From assembly GCF_000943565.1 (NCBI RefSeq), contig NZ_JTDW01000006.1, positions 181,071-245,070 on the forward strand: a stretch of 64,000 nt of DNA, given 5' to 3'. Source of the stretch: Neotamlana sedimentorum (GTDB taxonomy: Bacteria > Bacteroidota > Bacteroidia > Flavobacteriales > Flavobacteriaceae). Under the pieces are notes generated by a model, which saw only the letters and a list, made by a program, of their open reading frames with translations, had not been told where the DNA came from and did no database searches. Positions 53,560 through 61,960 of this stretch are shown here, one piece after another; the stretch's first letter is position 1, and every line of letters starts with the position of its first letter. A program made the position numbers and the translations under genes.

Positions 53560-53567
53560 CAAAGATA
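53560..53567 (-). promoter_or_regulatory. Predicted -7 box TATCTTTG upstream of maeB
   Basis: CAAAGATA on the plus strand is the reverse complement of TATCTTTG, an exact match to TAnnTTTG about 90 bp upstream of the maeB start. A correctly spaced -33 element is not visible. Confidence 0.4.
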
Positions 53568-53622
53568 AAAAACCAAATTCATGGACGAATGAAATTTTCG
53601 TGTTTTTTATTGTACTTTATTA

Positions 53623-53648
53623 ATTATAAATTCACATTAATTTATAAT
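53623..53648. terminator. AT-only inverted repeat between the histidine kinase gene and maeB
   Basis: ATTATAAATT (53623-53632) and AATTTATAAT (53639-53648) form a perfect 10-bp palindrome with a 6-base loop, 50 bp after the kinase stop. It contains no G-C pairs in the stem, so a terminator role is doubtful. It could equally be a chance feature of AT-rich DNA. Confidence 0.3.
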
Positions 53649-53699
53649 GAAAAGGCGAGCGGTGTCTCTTCTTGTAATTTGAAGTAATTTGTTTTTATG

Positions 53700-54902
53700 T
53701 TATTTTTTTAATGAAAAATTAAATGAAGCACCTTTATTTAATTCTGAAAACACACTAATTTCACCACCTAATTTTTTAACTAATTTTTTAACAGTAGCTA
53801 AACCAATTCCATTTCCTGTACGACCAAATTTATCGTATTTATTGAGCTTATGAAATAACTGGAATATTTTTTCATGATACTGTGGTGCAATTCCTGGACC
53901 GTTATCTTTTACTGAAAATTCATAAAAATTCTCGGTTTCAGTTAAATTCACTTGTATTTCAACACAATCTTTATCGCTATATTTTACTGAATTTGCTATA
54001 AGATTAATTAAAATCTGATTTATTGCCGTTTTATTTACGGTTAGTTTTTTCACTTTTGAGTTAAAATGTATTGAAACATTGTCTTCTACTTTAAAAAGAT
54101 CTTGGATTTCGTTTTTCAACTCTTCCAAAGTAATATCCAACTTTTTCTCAAGTAGGACGCGTTCACTTTTGCTGTAATCAAGAAGACCATCTACCAAACC
54201 CGTTAAACTCTCAGAAGATTTAATAATAAGATTCAAAATTTCTAAACCTCCATCGTCGATTTGTGATTTATATTCTTGAATAAAAATTTGAGATAAACTT
54301 GAAATATTTATTAATGGTGATTTTAAATCATGTGCCGCTAAATGAGCAAATTTCTCTAATGCTTCATTCTTGTCTTTTAAATCGGTTAATATTGATTGCA
54401 TATTTGCATTAGATTGTCTCAATTCGAGTAATTTTATAACTTGATTAGACAAGGCTTTTAAAGTTTCTATCTGCCCATTGCTAAGCTCGTTTGGCTTGTT
54501 ATCTATAACACATAATGTGCCTAGAGAAAAACCTTTCTTGGTGGTAAGCGGAATACCCGCATAAAAAATAACATGAGGATCGCCCACTACAATTGGATTA
54601 TCATGAAAACGCTCGTCATCTCTAGAATCGTTTACAATTAAAGGCTCATTTGGAGAATTAATAGCATGAGCGCAAAAGGCATATTCCTTTGGTGTTTCTG
54701 TTGCATTCACACCATGATGAGATTTAAACCATTGTCGTTTATCATCAATTAAACTTATTAAAGCTATTGGAACCCCACAAATTTCTGCCGCAATTTTGGC
54801 AATATTGTCATAATCGATTTCGGGTAAGGTATCTAAAATATTAAATGATTTTAAATGCTCAAGCCTTTCGGCTTCGTTTTCAGGTTCTAATGGTAAAATC
54901 AT
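53700..54902 (-). CDS. GAF-domain sensor histidine kinase
   Basis: A 400-residue soluble histidine kinase. An N-terminal GAF domain (residues about 25-165) has FCAHAINSPNEPLIVNDSRDD and YAGIPLTTKKGFSLGTLCVID. A short helix follows, then the HisKA domain with the phospho-acceptor in LAAHDLKSPLINISS (His about residue 191) and the HATPase domain with N-box QILINLIANSVKYSD (about 297), G1 DNGPGIAP (about 334) and G2 GRTGNGIGLATVKKL (about 360). There is no transmembrane segment and no adjacent response regulator, so its partner is not known. It is similar to bacteriophytochrome-type or light/redox-responsive GAF kinases in Bacteroidota, but the ligand cannot be inferred. Confidence 0.92.
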   Translation of the reverse strand: MILPLEPENEAERLEHLKSFNILDTLPEIDYDNIAKIAAEICGVPIALISLIDDKRQWFKSHHGVNATETPKEYAFCAHAINSPNEPLIVNDSRDDERFHDNPIVVGDPHVIFYAGIPLTTKKGFSLGTLCVIDNKPNELSNGQIETLKALSNQVIKLLELRQSNANMQSILTDLKDKNEALEKFAHLAAHDLKSPLINISSLSQIFIQEYKSQIDDGGLEILNLIIKSSESLTGLVDGLLDYSKSERVLLEKKLDITLEELKNEIQDLFKVEDNVSIHFNSKVKKLTVNKTAINQILINLIANSVKYSDKDCVEIQVNLTETENFYEFSVKDNGPGIAPQYHEKIFQLFHKLNKYDKFGRTGNGIGLATVKKLVKKLGGEISVFSELNKGASFNFSLKK

Positions 54903-55330
54903 AGAATGGGGTAATTATCATTACAAAGTACACAAATATTTGGAATTAAAAATGTTAAAATACTAATAAATCAACTTAATTCACAGTTAATCGATAAATT
55001 AAAATATACCTTTTTTTAATTTATTATTATTGATAGATATTCATTTATTATTCATTCAAAATATGCTAACTCTATAAGCTTAAGACTCCTTAAGTTAAAC
55101 TTTTCTCAAAAAAGCACTATTAATATAGCATACATACTTCTCTTATTTTAAAAGGTAATTTGATAAATTGATACATTTAAAACAAAACTCTAGAAAGCCT
55201 TTTAAAAGCAAGTTTTTTACAGGTTTTATCAAAGTTTAAAATATTTAATGCTTAAATCTAATGTAAATTTAATGTTAATAAATTGTAAATTTAACGTAAA
55301 CTTTATTATATTTACCTTAAAATCAGACCT
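54903..55330. other. AT-rich intergenic region upstream of the histidine kinase and the 40-codon ORF
   Basis: A 428-bp stretch without a convincing ORF. It is strongly AT-rich, with many T-runs and A-runs. Near its right end it has TTG (in AATTGTAAATTT) and TATATTTA about 21 bp later, a near-consensus promoter pointing at the 40-codon ORF. I see no repeats, tRNA or terminator with a G-C-rich stem. Confidence 0.5.
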
Positions 55331-55453
55331 ATGAAAACACATTCATTGCATAAAATTAGAAAAGAAATTCTGTTTAAATATTGGTGCTTTAAAATAAAAT
55401 TAAAGATTTACGTTTTAAAATACAAACGTGCTTTAGAGATTCCTTACAGGTAA
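55331..55453 (+). CDS. Candidate small basic protein (40 residues), unrecognised
   Basis: An ATG to TAA frame of 40 codons in an otherwise empty 0.6-kb gap between two minus-strand genes. The product is strongly basic and amphipathic (KIRKEILFKYWCFKIKLK, then YVLKYKRALEIPYR) with alternating hydrophobic and Lys/Arg residues, one Cys and one Trp. A promoter-like pair lies just upstream: TTG, about 21 bp, then TATATTTA, ending about 15 bases before the ATG. I do not recognise a family. It could be a small membrane-associated or nucleic-acid-binding protein, or a non-coding stretch. The plus-strand orientation among minus-strand genes makes read-through expression unlikely. Confidence 0.4.
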   Translation: MKTHSLHKIRKEILFKYWCFKIKLKIYVLKYKRALEIPYR

Positions 55454-55500
55454 ATTAAACCAAAACGCTCCAAATATTTGCTCACATTTAACTAACTATT

Positions 55501-56427
55501 TTAAGTTTTTAAAAACTTTATGTTTCTGGTTAACCCCGAATATTTTGTTCGCTTAACTGCAGAATTTTTAAAGACTTTTCTAAAGGTTTCTTCGGTAATG
55601 TCTTCCCAATCTTTTTTACTCATGGAAAGTAATTCGGGATGCGGATTAAACAACGGCTCATTATGTGGTTTAGAAAAGCGATTCCAAGGGCAAACATCTT
55701 GACAAACATCGCAACCAAACATCCAATCATCAAATTTACCTTTAAATTCTGTTGGAATATTTTCTTTTAGTTCAATAGTAAAATACGAAATGCATTTACT
55801 GCCATCCACCACATAAGGCTCTGTAATAGCCTGAGTTGGACAAGCATCGATACAGGCTGTACATGTACCACAATGGTCGGTGGTTGGAGTGTCGTAATCT
55901 AATTCTAAATCAATAATCAATTCGGCAATAAAAAAAAACGAGCCTACTTTTTGCGATAGTAAATTACTGTGTTTACCAATCCATCCTAAACCCGATTTAG
56001 CAGCCCAAGCTTTATCTAAAACTGGTGCAGAATCTACAAATGCGCGTCCGCTAACTTCTCCTATTTCTTCTTGAATAAAATAAAGTAATGATTTTAATTT
56101 GTCTTTTATAACAAAATGATAATCGGTTCCGTAAGCATATCTAGAAAGCTTATAAGAATCTTCATTCTGAATTTTATCGGGATAATAATTTAGCAATAAA
56201 GACACCACACTTTTTGAATCTTCTACTAGTTTGGTTGGGTCTAAGCGTTTATCAAAATGGTTTTCCATGTAGCGCATTTCGCCGTTCATGTTTTTATTTA
56301 ACCATTTTTCAAGTCGTGGTGCTTCTTCTTCTAAAAATGCTGCTTTACTAATACCGCAAGACAAAAATCCGAGGCGTTTGGCTTCAGATTTTATGAGTTG
56401 ACTATATTTTGATTTATTATTAACCAC
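55501..56427 (-). CDS. queG: Epoxyqueuosine reductase QueG
   Basis: QueG reduces epoxyqueuosine to queuosine in tRNA, using cobalamin and two [4Fe-4S] clusters. The 308-residue sequence has [16 protein letters not shown] and the catalytic region [20 protein letters not shown] (about residues 130-150), then the two ferredoxin motifs [16 protein letters not shown] (about 184-199) and [14 protein letters not shown] (about 238-251). The length is at the short end of the family, which lacks a C-terminal HEAT extension here. Its start is 3 bp after the P450 stop, so the three genes ruvB, P450 and queG form an operon. Confidence 0.94.
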   Translation of the reverse strand: MVNNKSKYSQLIKSEAKRLGFLSCGISKAAFLEEEAPRLEKWLNKNMNGEMRYMENHFDKRLDPTKLVEDSKSVVSLLLNYYPDKIQNEDSYKLSRYAYGTDYHFVIKDKLKSLLYFIQEEIGEVSGRAFVDSAPVLDKAWAAKSGLGWIGKHSNLLSQKVGSFFFIAELIIDLELDYDTPTTDHCGTCTACIDACPTQAITEPYVVDGSKCISYFTIELKENIPTEFKGKFDDWMFGCDVCQDVCPWNRFSKPHNEPLFNPHPELLSMSKKDWEDITEETFRKVFKNSAVKRTKYSGLTRNIKFLKT

Positions 56428-56429
56428 CG

Positions 56430-57764
56430 TTATAAATTTTCAAACCTTACCACCGCATTTTTAGGTTTTAAGGTAATAAGCGGATTAATTTCTATGGAAT
56501 TTTTAACAGGTTTTATGGTAAATCTCGTTAAAATCTCTGAAACAGCAATAATCATTTCAAACATAGCAAAATTATTACCAATACATTTTCGTGGTCCTGC
56601 ACCAAATGGAAAATAATGTGAAGAATACGTTTTAGCTTTTTCGGGTGAAAAGCGGTCTGGATTAAAATCTTCAGGGTGTTCCCACCATTTTTTATGTTTA
56701 TGAATTTCTAAAATTGAAAACAAAAAACTGCTGCCTTTTTTAAAGTGATAACCATCAAAATTATCATCTTCAATATTCACTCTATCCATAAAATACGCCG
56801 GCGGATATAATCGTAAAGACTCTTCAATAACTTGTTTAGCTAGTTGAGATTGCACCACAACTGACATTGTATCTGTATAATTAGCCAAAATATTGTAGTA
56901 TTCCAAACGTACTTTTTCCTGCCATTCTGGGTGCTGCGCCAATAACTGTATAGTAAAACTTAAGGAATTGGCTGTGGTTTCGTGTCCTGCAACAAAAAGC
57001 ACTAAAATTTCATCTATAAGTTGCTCTATACTCATAGCCAACCCATCATCGTAACGCGATTCTAACAACATATCCAACAAGTCGTTGTATTTAGTTTTAG
57101 ATTCTTTTCGTCTCTCAATTATAGCTTGAAGAATAGCTCTTGATTCGTGCGAACGTTTTAAATGTTTATCGATTACTCCAAAGGACTTAAAGTACCATTT
57201 TAAATAAGGTTGCCTTAATTCTTTCACCAACATAAGTTGGTTTTCTTCAGTTACTTCTTGAAGTATTTTAATTTCGTTTTCGCTAGCCGCATCACTAAAT
57301 AAAGATTTTACAACCACTTTAAAAGCGAGATCGCTAAACAACGGAAGCACATCTATATTGGTATTAGGTTTAATTTTAGATAATTCGGCTACAATAGTTT
57401 TTTTTATAGTTAACATAAGGCTTTCCAAATGTTTTTTATGAAAAGCTGGTTGCACAAGCTTACGTTGCTTTTTCCAATGTTCGCCTTCTGATGTTAATAA
57501 ACCTTTTCCTAAATATTTAGCAAGATCTTCGGTTTGAATGGCAGATTTCTTATAATTTTTCCAATTTCTTTGAAACACATATTCTGCTAATTCCGCATGT
57601 CGCGAAAAATAGGCATAATTACCAAACCCTATATTGAGTTTAAAAATATCGCCATAACGCTCAAAATTTTGATTATGAAATGGTAATGGATTGTTAAGTA
57701 TTTTTATGGCTTTCCTTAAAAAAGTAATGGTAGATAATTCTGGTATTTTTTTGGTTTCGTCCAT
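56430..57764 (-). CDS. Cytochrome P450
   Basis: A 444-residue soluble bacterial P450. The I-helix oxygen-binding motif [11 protein letters not shown] (about residues 243-253), the K-helix ExxR in [15 protein letters not shown] (about 303-317), the PERF-like [12 protein letters not shown] and the heme-ligand loop [18 protein letters not shown] (Cys about residue 391) are all intact. The sequence looks closest to the CYP102/CYP110-type fatty-acid-hydroxylase group, but substrate and redox partners cannot be assigned, since no ferredoxin or reductase gene is adjacent. Its start overlaps the ruvB stop by one base and its stop is 3 bp before queG, so it lies inside a DNA-repair/tRNA-modification operon. 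Confidence 0.93.
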   Translation of the reverse strand: MDETKKIPELSTITFLRKAIKILNNPLPFHNQNFERYGDIFKLNIGFGNYAYFSRHAELAEYVFQRNWKNYKKSAIQTEDLAKYLGKGLLTSEGEHWKKQRKLVQPAFHKKHLESLMLTIKKTIVAELSKIKPNTNIDVLPLFSDLAFKVVVKSLFSDAASENEIKILQEVTEENQLMLVKELRQPYLKWYFKSFGVIDKHLKRSHESRAILQAIIERRKESKTKYNDLLDMLLESRYDDGLAMSIEQLIDEILVLFVAGHETTANSLSFTIQLLAQHPEWQEKVRLEYYNILANYTDTMSVVVQSQLAKQVIEESLRLYPPAYFMDRVNIEDDNFDGYHFKKGSSFLFSILEIHKHKKWWEHPEDFNPDRFSPEKAKTYSSHYFPFGAGPRKCIGNNFAMFEMIIAVSEILTRFTIKPVKNSIEINPLITLKPKNAVVRFENL

Positions 57765-58786
57765 TAAAACAACCCACCTTGAATATTCCCTTTTATTTTA
57801 CCCAAATGTTTATAGGCTAACTCGGTAACCTCGCGACCTCGTGGTGTGCGCATAATAAAGCCTTGTTGTATTAAAAAAGGTTCGTAAACTTCTTCAATAG
57901 TTTCTGCACTTTCACTAACGGCCGTTGCCAACGTGGTAATACCTACAGGACCTCCTTTAAACTTATCGATTATGGTAGTTAGTATTTTATTATCCATTTC
58001 GTCTAAACCATGTGCATCCACATTTAAAGCTTGCAAAGCAAATTTGGCTATTTTTATATCAATAGAGCCATTTCCTTTTATTTGAGCAAAATCGCGAACG
58101 CGTCTTAATAATGCATTCGCTATTCTTGGTGTTCCTCGGCTTCTACCAGCAATTTCAATGGCTGCTTCCATCGATATTGGCATATTTAAAATTCCAGCAC
58201 TACGCTGTACAATGGTGGTAAGTAAGTCGGTTTTATAATATTGAAGGCGGCTTTGTATACCAAAACGTGCTCGCATTGGCGATGTTAACAAACCAGATCG
58301 TGTGGTAGCTCCAACTAAAGTAAACGGATTTAAATTGATTTGAACGGTTCTGGCATTTGGGCCAGTTTCAATCATAATATCAATTTTATAATCTTCCATT
58401 GCCGAGTATAAATATTCTTCTACAATGGGGCTTAGTCGATGAATTTCATCAATAAACAACACATCACGTTCGTCTAAATTAGTAAGTAATCCAGCCAAAT
58501 CGCCTGGTTTATCAAGTACTGGTCCAGACGTTACTTTTATACCGACATTAAGTTCGTTAGCTAATATATTTGCCAATGTGGTTTTACCCAATCCTGGAGG
58601 CCCGTGAAATAGCGTGTGGTCGAGAGCTTCATCGCGCAAATTAGCGGCTTGAACAAATATTTGAAGATTTTCCAAAACCTGATCTTGCCCTGTAAAATCG
58701 TTAAACGCTAAAGGGCGTAACTTTTTTTCAACGTCGATTTCTTCTGGAGAAAAATTTTGGCTTGTTGGGTCTAGGTTTTCGTTCAT
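57764..58786 (-). CDS. ruvB: Holliday junction branch migration helicase RuvB
   Basis: RuvB is the AAA+ motor of branch migration. The 340-residue protein has [19 protein letters not shown] (about residue 26), Walker [16 protein letters not shown] (about 60-74), Walker [18 protein letters not shown] (about 110-126), sensor 1 [20 protein letters not shown] (about 156-175) and the C-terminal winged helix with [16 protein letters not shown] (about 307-322). It is the first gene of the ruvB-P450-queG run. The upstream 288-bp gap holds the OmpA terminator and no clear TAnnTTTG box. Confidence 0.97.
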   Translation of the reverse strand: MNENLDPTSQNFSPEEIDVEKKLRPLAFNDFTGQDQVLENLQIFVQAANLRDEALDHTLFHGPPGLGKTTLANILANELNVGIKVTSGPVLDKPGDLAGLLTNLDERDVLFIDEIHRLSPIVEEYLYSAMEDYKIDIMIETGPNARTVQINLNPFTLVGATTRSGLLTSPMRARFGIQSRLQYYKTDLLTTIVQRSAGILNMPISMEAAIEIAGRSRGTPRIANALLRRVRDFAQIKGNGSIDIKIAKFALQALNVDAHGLDEMDNKILTTIIDKFKGGPVGITTLATAVSESAETIEEVYEPFLIQQGFIMRTPRGREVTELAYKHLGKIKGNIQGGLF

Positions 58787-58989
58787 AAAAATTGCTTCAA
58801 AAGCGCTTCGTTTTAATCAGTAAACATGATGTAACATTCTTTTTGCTATCGTGCTACCTCAATATCTATCGAGATTGTTTCAGTGTTTAATAACACCTAT
58901 TGACATTCTAGCTACATAATGAGAACCCAAAACGTATTCAGGTTGACAATTTACTTAATAATTGGTTACGAATGTTAAAAAACAAATAT

Positions 58990-59035
58990 AAACAAAAAGC
59001 CCTTCAATCTTGATAGGAATCGAGAAGAAAGGCTT
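58990..59035 (-). terminator. Rho-independent terminator after the OmpA-family gene
   Basis: A long imperfect hairpin with outer arms AAGCCCTTC (58997-59005) and GAAAGGCTT (59027-59035), then inner pairing TCTTGAT with ATCGAGA-like bases around a short loop. On the minus strand it ends in a T-rich tail. It closes the adhesin-PorP-OmpA operon. Confidence 0.8.
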
Positions 59036-59074
59036 AATGCTCTTGCTAAAATAAAGCTATTTAAAAGGTTCTAG

Positions 59075-60958
59075 TTATTTTAAAATTGTAAACTCACAAC
59101 GACGGTTTTCATCGTATTCATCGTCGCTACAAATACCTTCTTTTACACATTTATTAAGTGGTTGGGTTTCACCGTAACCAATACTTTTTAATCGGCTTCG
59201 GTCTATACCTTGGCTTACTAAATATTCTAGTGTAGAAGCGGCACGACGTTTCGATAAGTTAAGGTTATACTCGTCTGGACCTCGAACATCGGTATGCGCA
59301 GAAACTTCAATTTCCATAGTTGGATATTTTTTCATAATATCCACTAATACATCTAAAACTTTACCGGCATCTTCACGAATATCCCATTTATCGAAATCGA
59401 AATAAATTTCTTCTAACTCCACTTGAACACCTCTGGTTTTTTCTTTAATACGCTCTTCAGCATCTGCAAACGATTCTAAATTCAAGTAAATATTGTGTTG
59501 AACTTTACCTTTACTATCGGTAGAAAACTCAACATCTTGAGGAATGTAAGCTTTTCTCGTACCACGAATTTTATATTTTTTATTTGGTTCTATTTTAAAG
59601 ATATAATAAGCATCATCTTTTACAATGGCATCTTGAATTACAGTATCAGACTCATCGAATAAAGTAACTAAAGAACCCGTTAATAATTCACTACTATTTT
59701 TATCTTTTACAATTCCTTCAACTTGATAAATAGTTAAAGGGTTTACTTCTCGCGCAAAACCAAACATTCTATCGAAACCGCCACGATTTGACGAGACATA
59801 ACCCATGTTATCTTTTTCACGAATAACATAAGCAAAATCGTCTAAATTACTATTTATAGAGCTTCCTAAGTTTACAGGCTTATCAAAATTACCATTTACC
59901 ATATTACTTCTAAACACATCTAAACCACCATAACCTTCGTGACCAATAGACGAAAAATATAGCACGTTAAATTCGCTTAAAAACGGAAATTGTTCGCGAT
60001 GGGCAGTATTAATTGTTGGACCTAAGTTTTCTGGCTCACCATAAGTTCCATCGTCGTTTATTGCTACCTTGTATATATCGAAACCTCCAAGAGTTCCCGG
60101 CATATCACTTGCAAAATATAAGGTTTTATCGTCTTTGGTTAATGCAGGGTGCTCGGTACTGTAAGCATCTGATGTAAATGGTAATGCCGTAACATTTGTC
60201 CATGTTCCATCAACCAATTCGGCTTTATAAATTTTAATATGAGCAATTTTTACATCGCCAGTTTTTGTACGTGTTTTGTTAGTTCTGTTAAAGTACATGG
60301 TTTTACCATCTTGAGTAAATACAGCATTACTTTCGTGCGAACTTGTATTAATAGCTTCAGAAAATGGTTTTACATCAACAAGCTTATTATCGTCTGTTAA
60401 TTTCCCATTATACAAATCTAAATATGGTAAATTGTTCCATACATAAGCAGGGTTATCTGTATTTCTAGCCGAAGCAAAAGCCACTTGATTGTCTCCATAA
60501 AATGTTAAGCCAAAGTCGCTACTAGAACTCTCGTTAACAATTTGTTCTAAATTAAAAACGTGTGGTGTTGTTTTTTCTAAAGATTGAATAAATGCATTTG
60601 TATTTACAGGTTTTCTGTAGTACATACTTAAATGCTTATCGGCATCTTCATAATTTTTAACACCTTTTAAAGCTTGACCGTAACGAAAATGGTAATCGAT
60701 ATCGATAGAATCGCCATACTCTAAAAACAGTTCTCTATAAGTTTTGACAGCCTTTTGAAGACTGCTGTTATAATAATAACTATCGGCCAAATTTTGAAGC
60801 ACGCCTTGCGTACGATTTTTAGTTTCGTACATTTCGGCAGCATCAGTAAATGCTCGTAATTCAAAGAGCTTATCGGCTCGTTTTGTATTTCCTTTTTGTG
60901 CAAAAGCCATTCCACTAACTAATAAAAGGCTTGCAAATATGTAAATGTGTTTTTTCAT
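59075..60958 (-). CDS. OmpA family protein with TPR, PD40 and CNA-B-like domains (T9SS-linked)
   Basis: A 627-residue exported protein of the PorE-like/OmpA type found beside PorP/SprF genes. Signal peptide (IYIFASLLLVSGMAFAQ); TPR-type helices (residues about 25-120); a PD40 beta-propeller (about 150-400, repeats such as YLDLYNGKLTDDNKLVDVKP, HPALTKDDKTLYFASDMPG, LGGFDIYKV and GYGGLDVFRS); a carboxypeptidase-regulatory-like domain (about 410-490); and the peptidoglycan-binding OmpA domain (about 510-627: EIYFDFDKWDIREDAGK, SAHTDVRGPDEYNLNLSKRR, IGYGETQPLNKC, NRRCEFTI). It should tie the outer-membrane protein to the cell wall. It follows the PorP/SprF gene by 18 bp. The pseudogene at 5276-6068 is a relative. 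Confidence 0.93.
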   Translation of the reverse strand: MKKHIYIFASLLLVSGMAFAQKGNTKRADKLFELRAFTDAAEMYETKNRTQGVLQNLADSYYYNSSLQKAVKTYRELFLEYGDSIDIDYHFRYGQALKGVKNYEDADKHLSMYYRKPVNTNAFIQSLEKTTPHVFNLEQIVNESSSSDFGLTFYGDNQVAFASARNTDNPAYVWNNLPYLDLYNGKLTDDNKLVDVKPFSEAINTSSHESNAVFTQDGKTMYFNRTNKTRTKTGDVKIAHIKIYKAELVDGTWTNVTALPFTSDAYSTEHPALTKDDKTLYFASDMPGTLGGFDIYKVAINDDGTYGEPENLGPTINTAHREQFPFLSEFNVLYFSSIGHEGYGGLDVFRSNMVNGNFDKPVNLGSSINSNLDDFAYVIREKDNMGYVSSNRGGFDRMFGFAREVNPLTIYQVEGIVKDKNSSELLTGSLVTLFDESDTVIQDAIVKDDAYYIFKIEPNKKYKIRGTRKAYIPQDVEFSTDSKGKVQHNIYLNLESFADAEERIKEKTRGVQVELEEIYFDFDKWDIREDAGKVLDVLVDIMKKYPTMEIEVSAHTDVRGPDEYNLNLSKRRAASTLEYLVSQGIDRSRLKSIGYGETQPLNKCVKEGICSDDEYDENRRCEFTILK

Positions 60959-60976
60959 GTTTCCTATTATTAAAAA

Positions 60977-61933
60977 TTAGAAGAATCTTGGTGAGCGATC
61001 GTATCCGCCTTTAAATCCGAATAAATCGACGTCGAATAAAATCATGATTTCATGCGAACCAGAATTAAATTCACCTAAGTTAGAGGTGGTATAATCGTAA
61101 GCATAGCCAATACGAAGTTCTGGGGTAACTCTAAAACTAACTAAACCACTAACAGCATCGCCTAAACGGTAACCTATACCGGCTTCAAGTTTTTCTTGAA
61201 TTAAAACGTTTACTGTAACATCGACAGCTAACGGTGCGCCTTTTACGCCTCTTGCCATAAATGCAGGTTTTAATTTTAAATCACGATTTAAATCGAAAAC
61301 GTAACCACCTGTAAAGAAATAATGCACATTTTCTACACCAGTTGCTTTTATACCGCTATCATCTTCAAGATGTTTGGTTGCAAATAAATTAGGCGCCGAT
61401 AACCCTAAGTAATAATTGTCGCCAAAAAAGAAGGCTCCAACACCAAGGTTAGGAAAGGCTTTACTAATATTTTCATCGAAAGCTGTATCGGTACTTGAGT
61501 TACCAGATTGTAATTCGAAATCGCTAAAATTAGTATCGAAAAGTGTTACACCAGCTTTTAAACCAAATGAAATTTTACTTTCGAAACCTACAGGTAAAAC
61601 ATAGGCAAAATCGGCATAAATATTATTTTCGGTAACCACATCACCAATATTATCGTTGGTAAACGAAATACCCATTTCTATTTTTTCATTTATTGGAGTA
61701 TGAGCAAAAAACGTTCCCGTTTTTGGAGCGCCTTCCATACCAACCCATTGGGTTCTATACAATCCTCCGAGGTTTAAAATTCCTTCGTCGGCCGTTGCAT
61801 AAGCAGGGTTAATAACACTCATGTTATACATGTATTGCGTAAACTGCGGATCTTGTTGTGCGTTACTTTGTAATGACAAGAACGTCAAACCTAACAAAGC
61901 AACTATTTTATGATATATATTTAAATGTTTCAT
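60977..61933 (-). CDS. PorP/SprF family type IX secretion membrane protein
   Basis: A 318-residue outer-membrane beta-barrel of the PorP/SprF family. Signal peptide (IVALLGLTFLSLQSNAQ), then the defining QQDPQFTQYMYNMSVINPAYA and YRTQWVGMEGAPKTGTFFAHTPI (residues about 26-85). The barrel strands end in FDVDLFGFKGGYDRSPRFF. SprF-type proteins are needed to export or attach the large adhesin encoded directly upstream, and the spacing (27 bp from the adhesin stop, 18 bp to OmpA) fits one operon. It is the second family member in the window. Confidence 0.95.
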   Translation of the reverse strand: MKHLNIYHKIVALLGLTFLSLQSNAQQDPQFTQYMYNMSVINPAYATADEGILNLGGLYRTQWVGMEGAPKTGTFFAHTPINEKIEMGISFTNDNIGDVVTENNIYADFAYVLPVGFESKISFGLKAGVTLFDTNFSDFELQSGNSSTDTAFDENISKAFPNLGVGAFFFGDNYYLGLSAPNLFATKHLEDDSGIKATGVENVHYFFTGGYVFDLNRDLKLKPAFMARGVKGAPLAVDVTVNVLIQEKLEAGIGYRLGDAVSGLVSFRVTPELRIGYAYDYTTSNLGEFNSGSHEIMILFDVDLFGFKGGYDRSPRFF

Positions 61934-61960
61934 TGTATTAAATTTTGCTTTATCTATAAA

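Noticed and set aside
54960..55330. AT-rich region considered as a replication origin
   Set aside because: No cluster of DnaA-box-like sequences and no dnaA, dnaN or gidA neighbour. High A+T alone is normal in intergenic DNA here.
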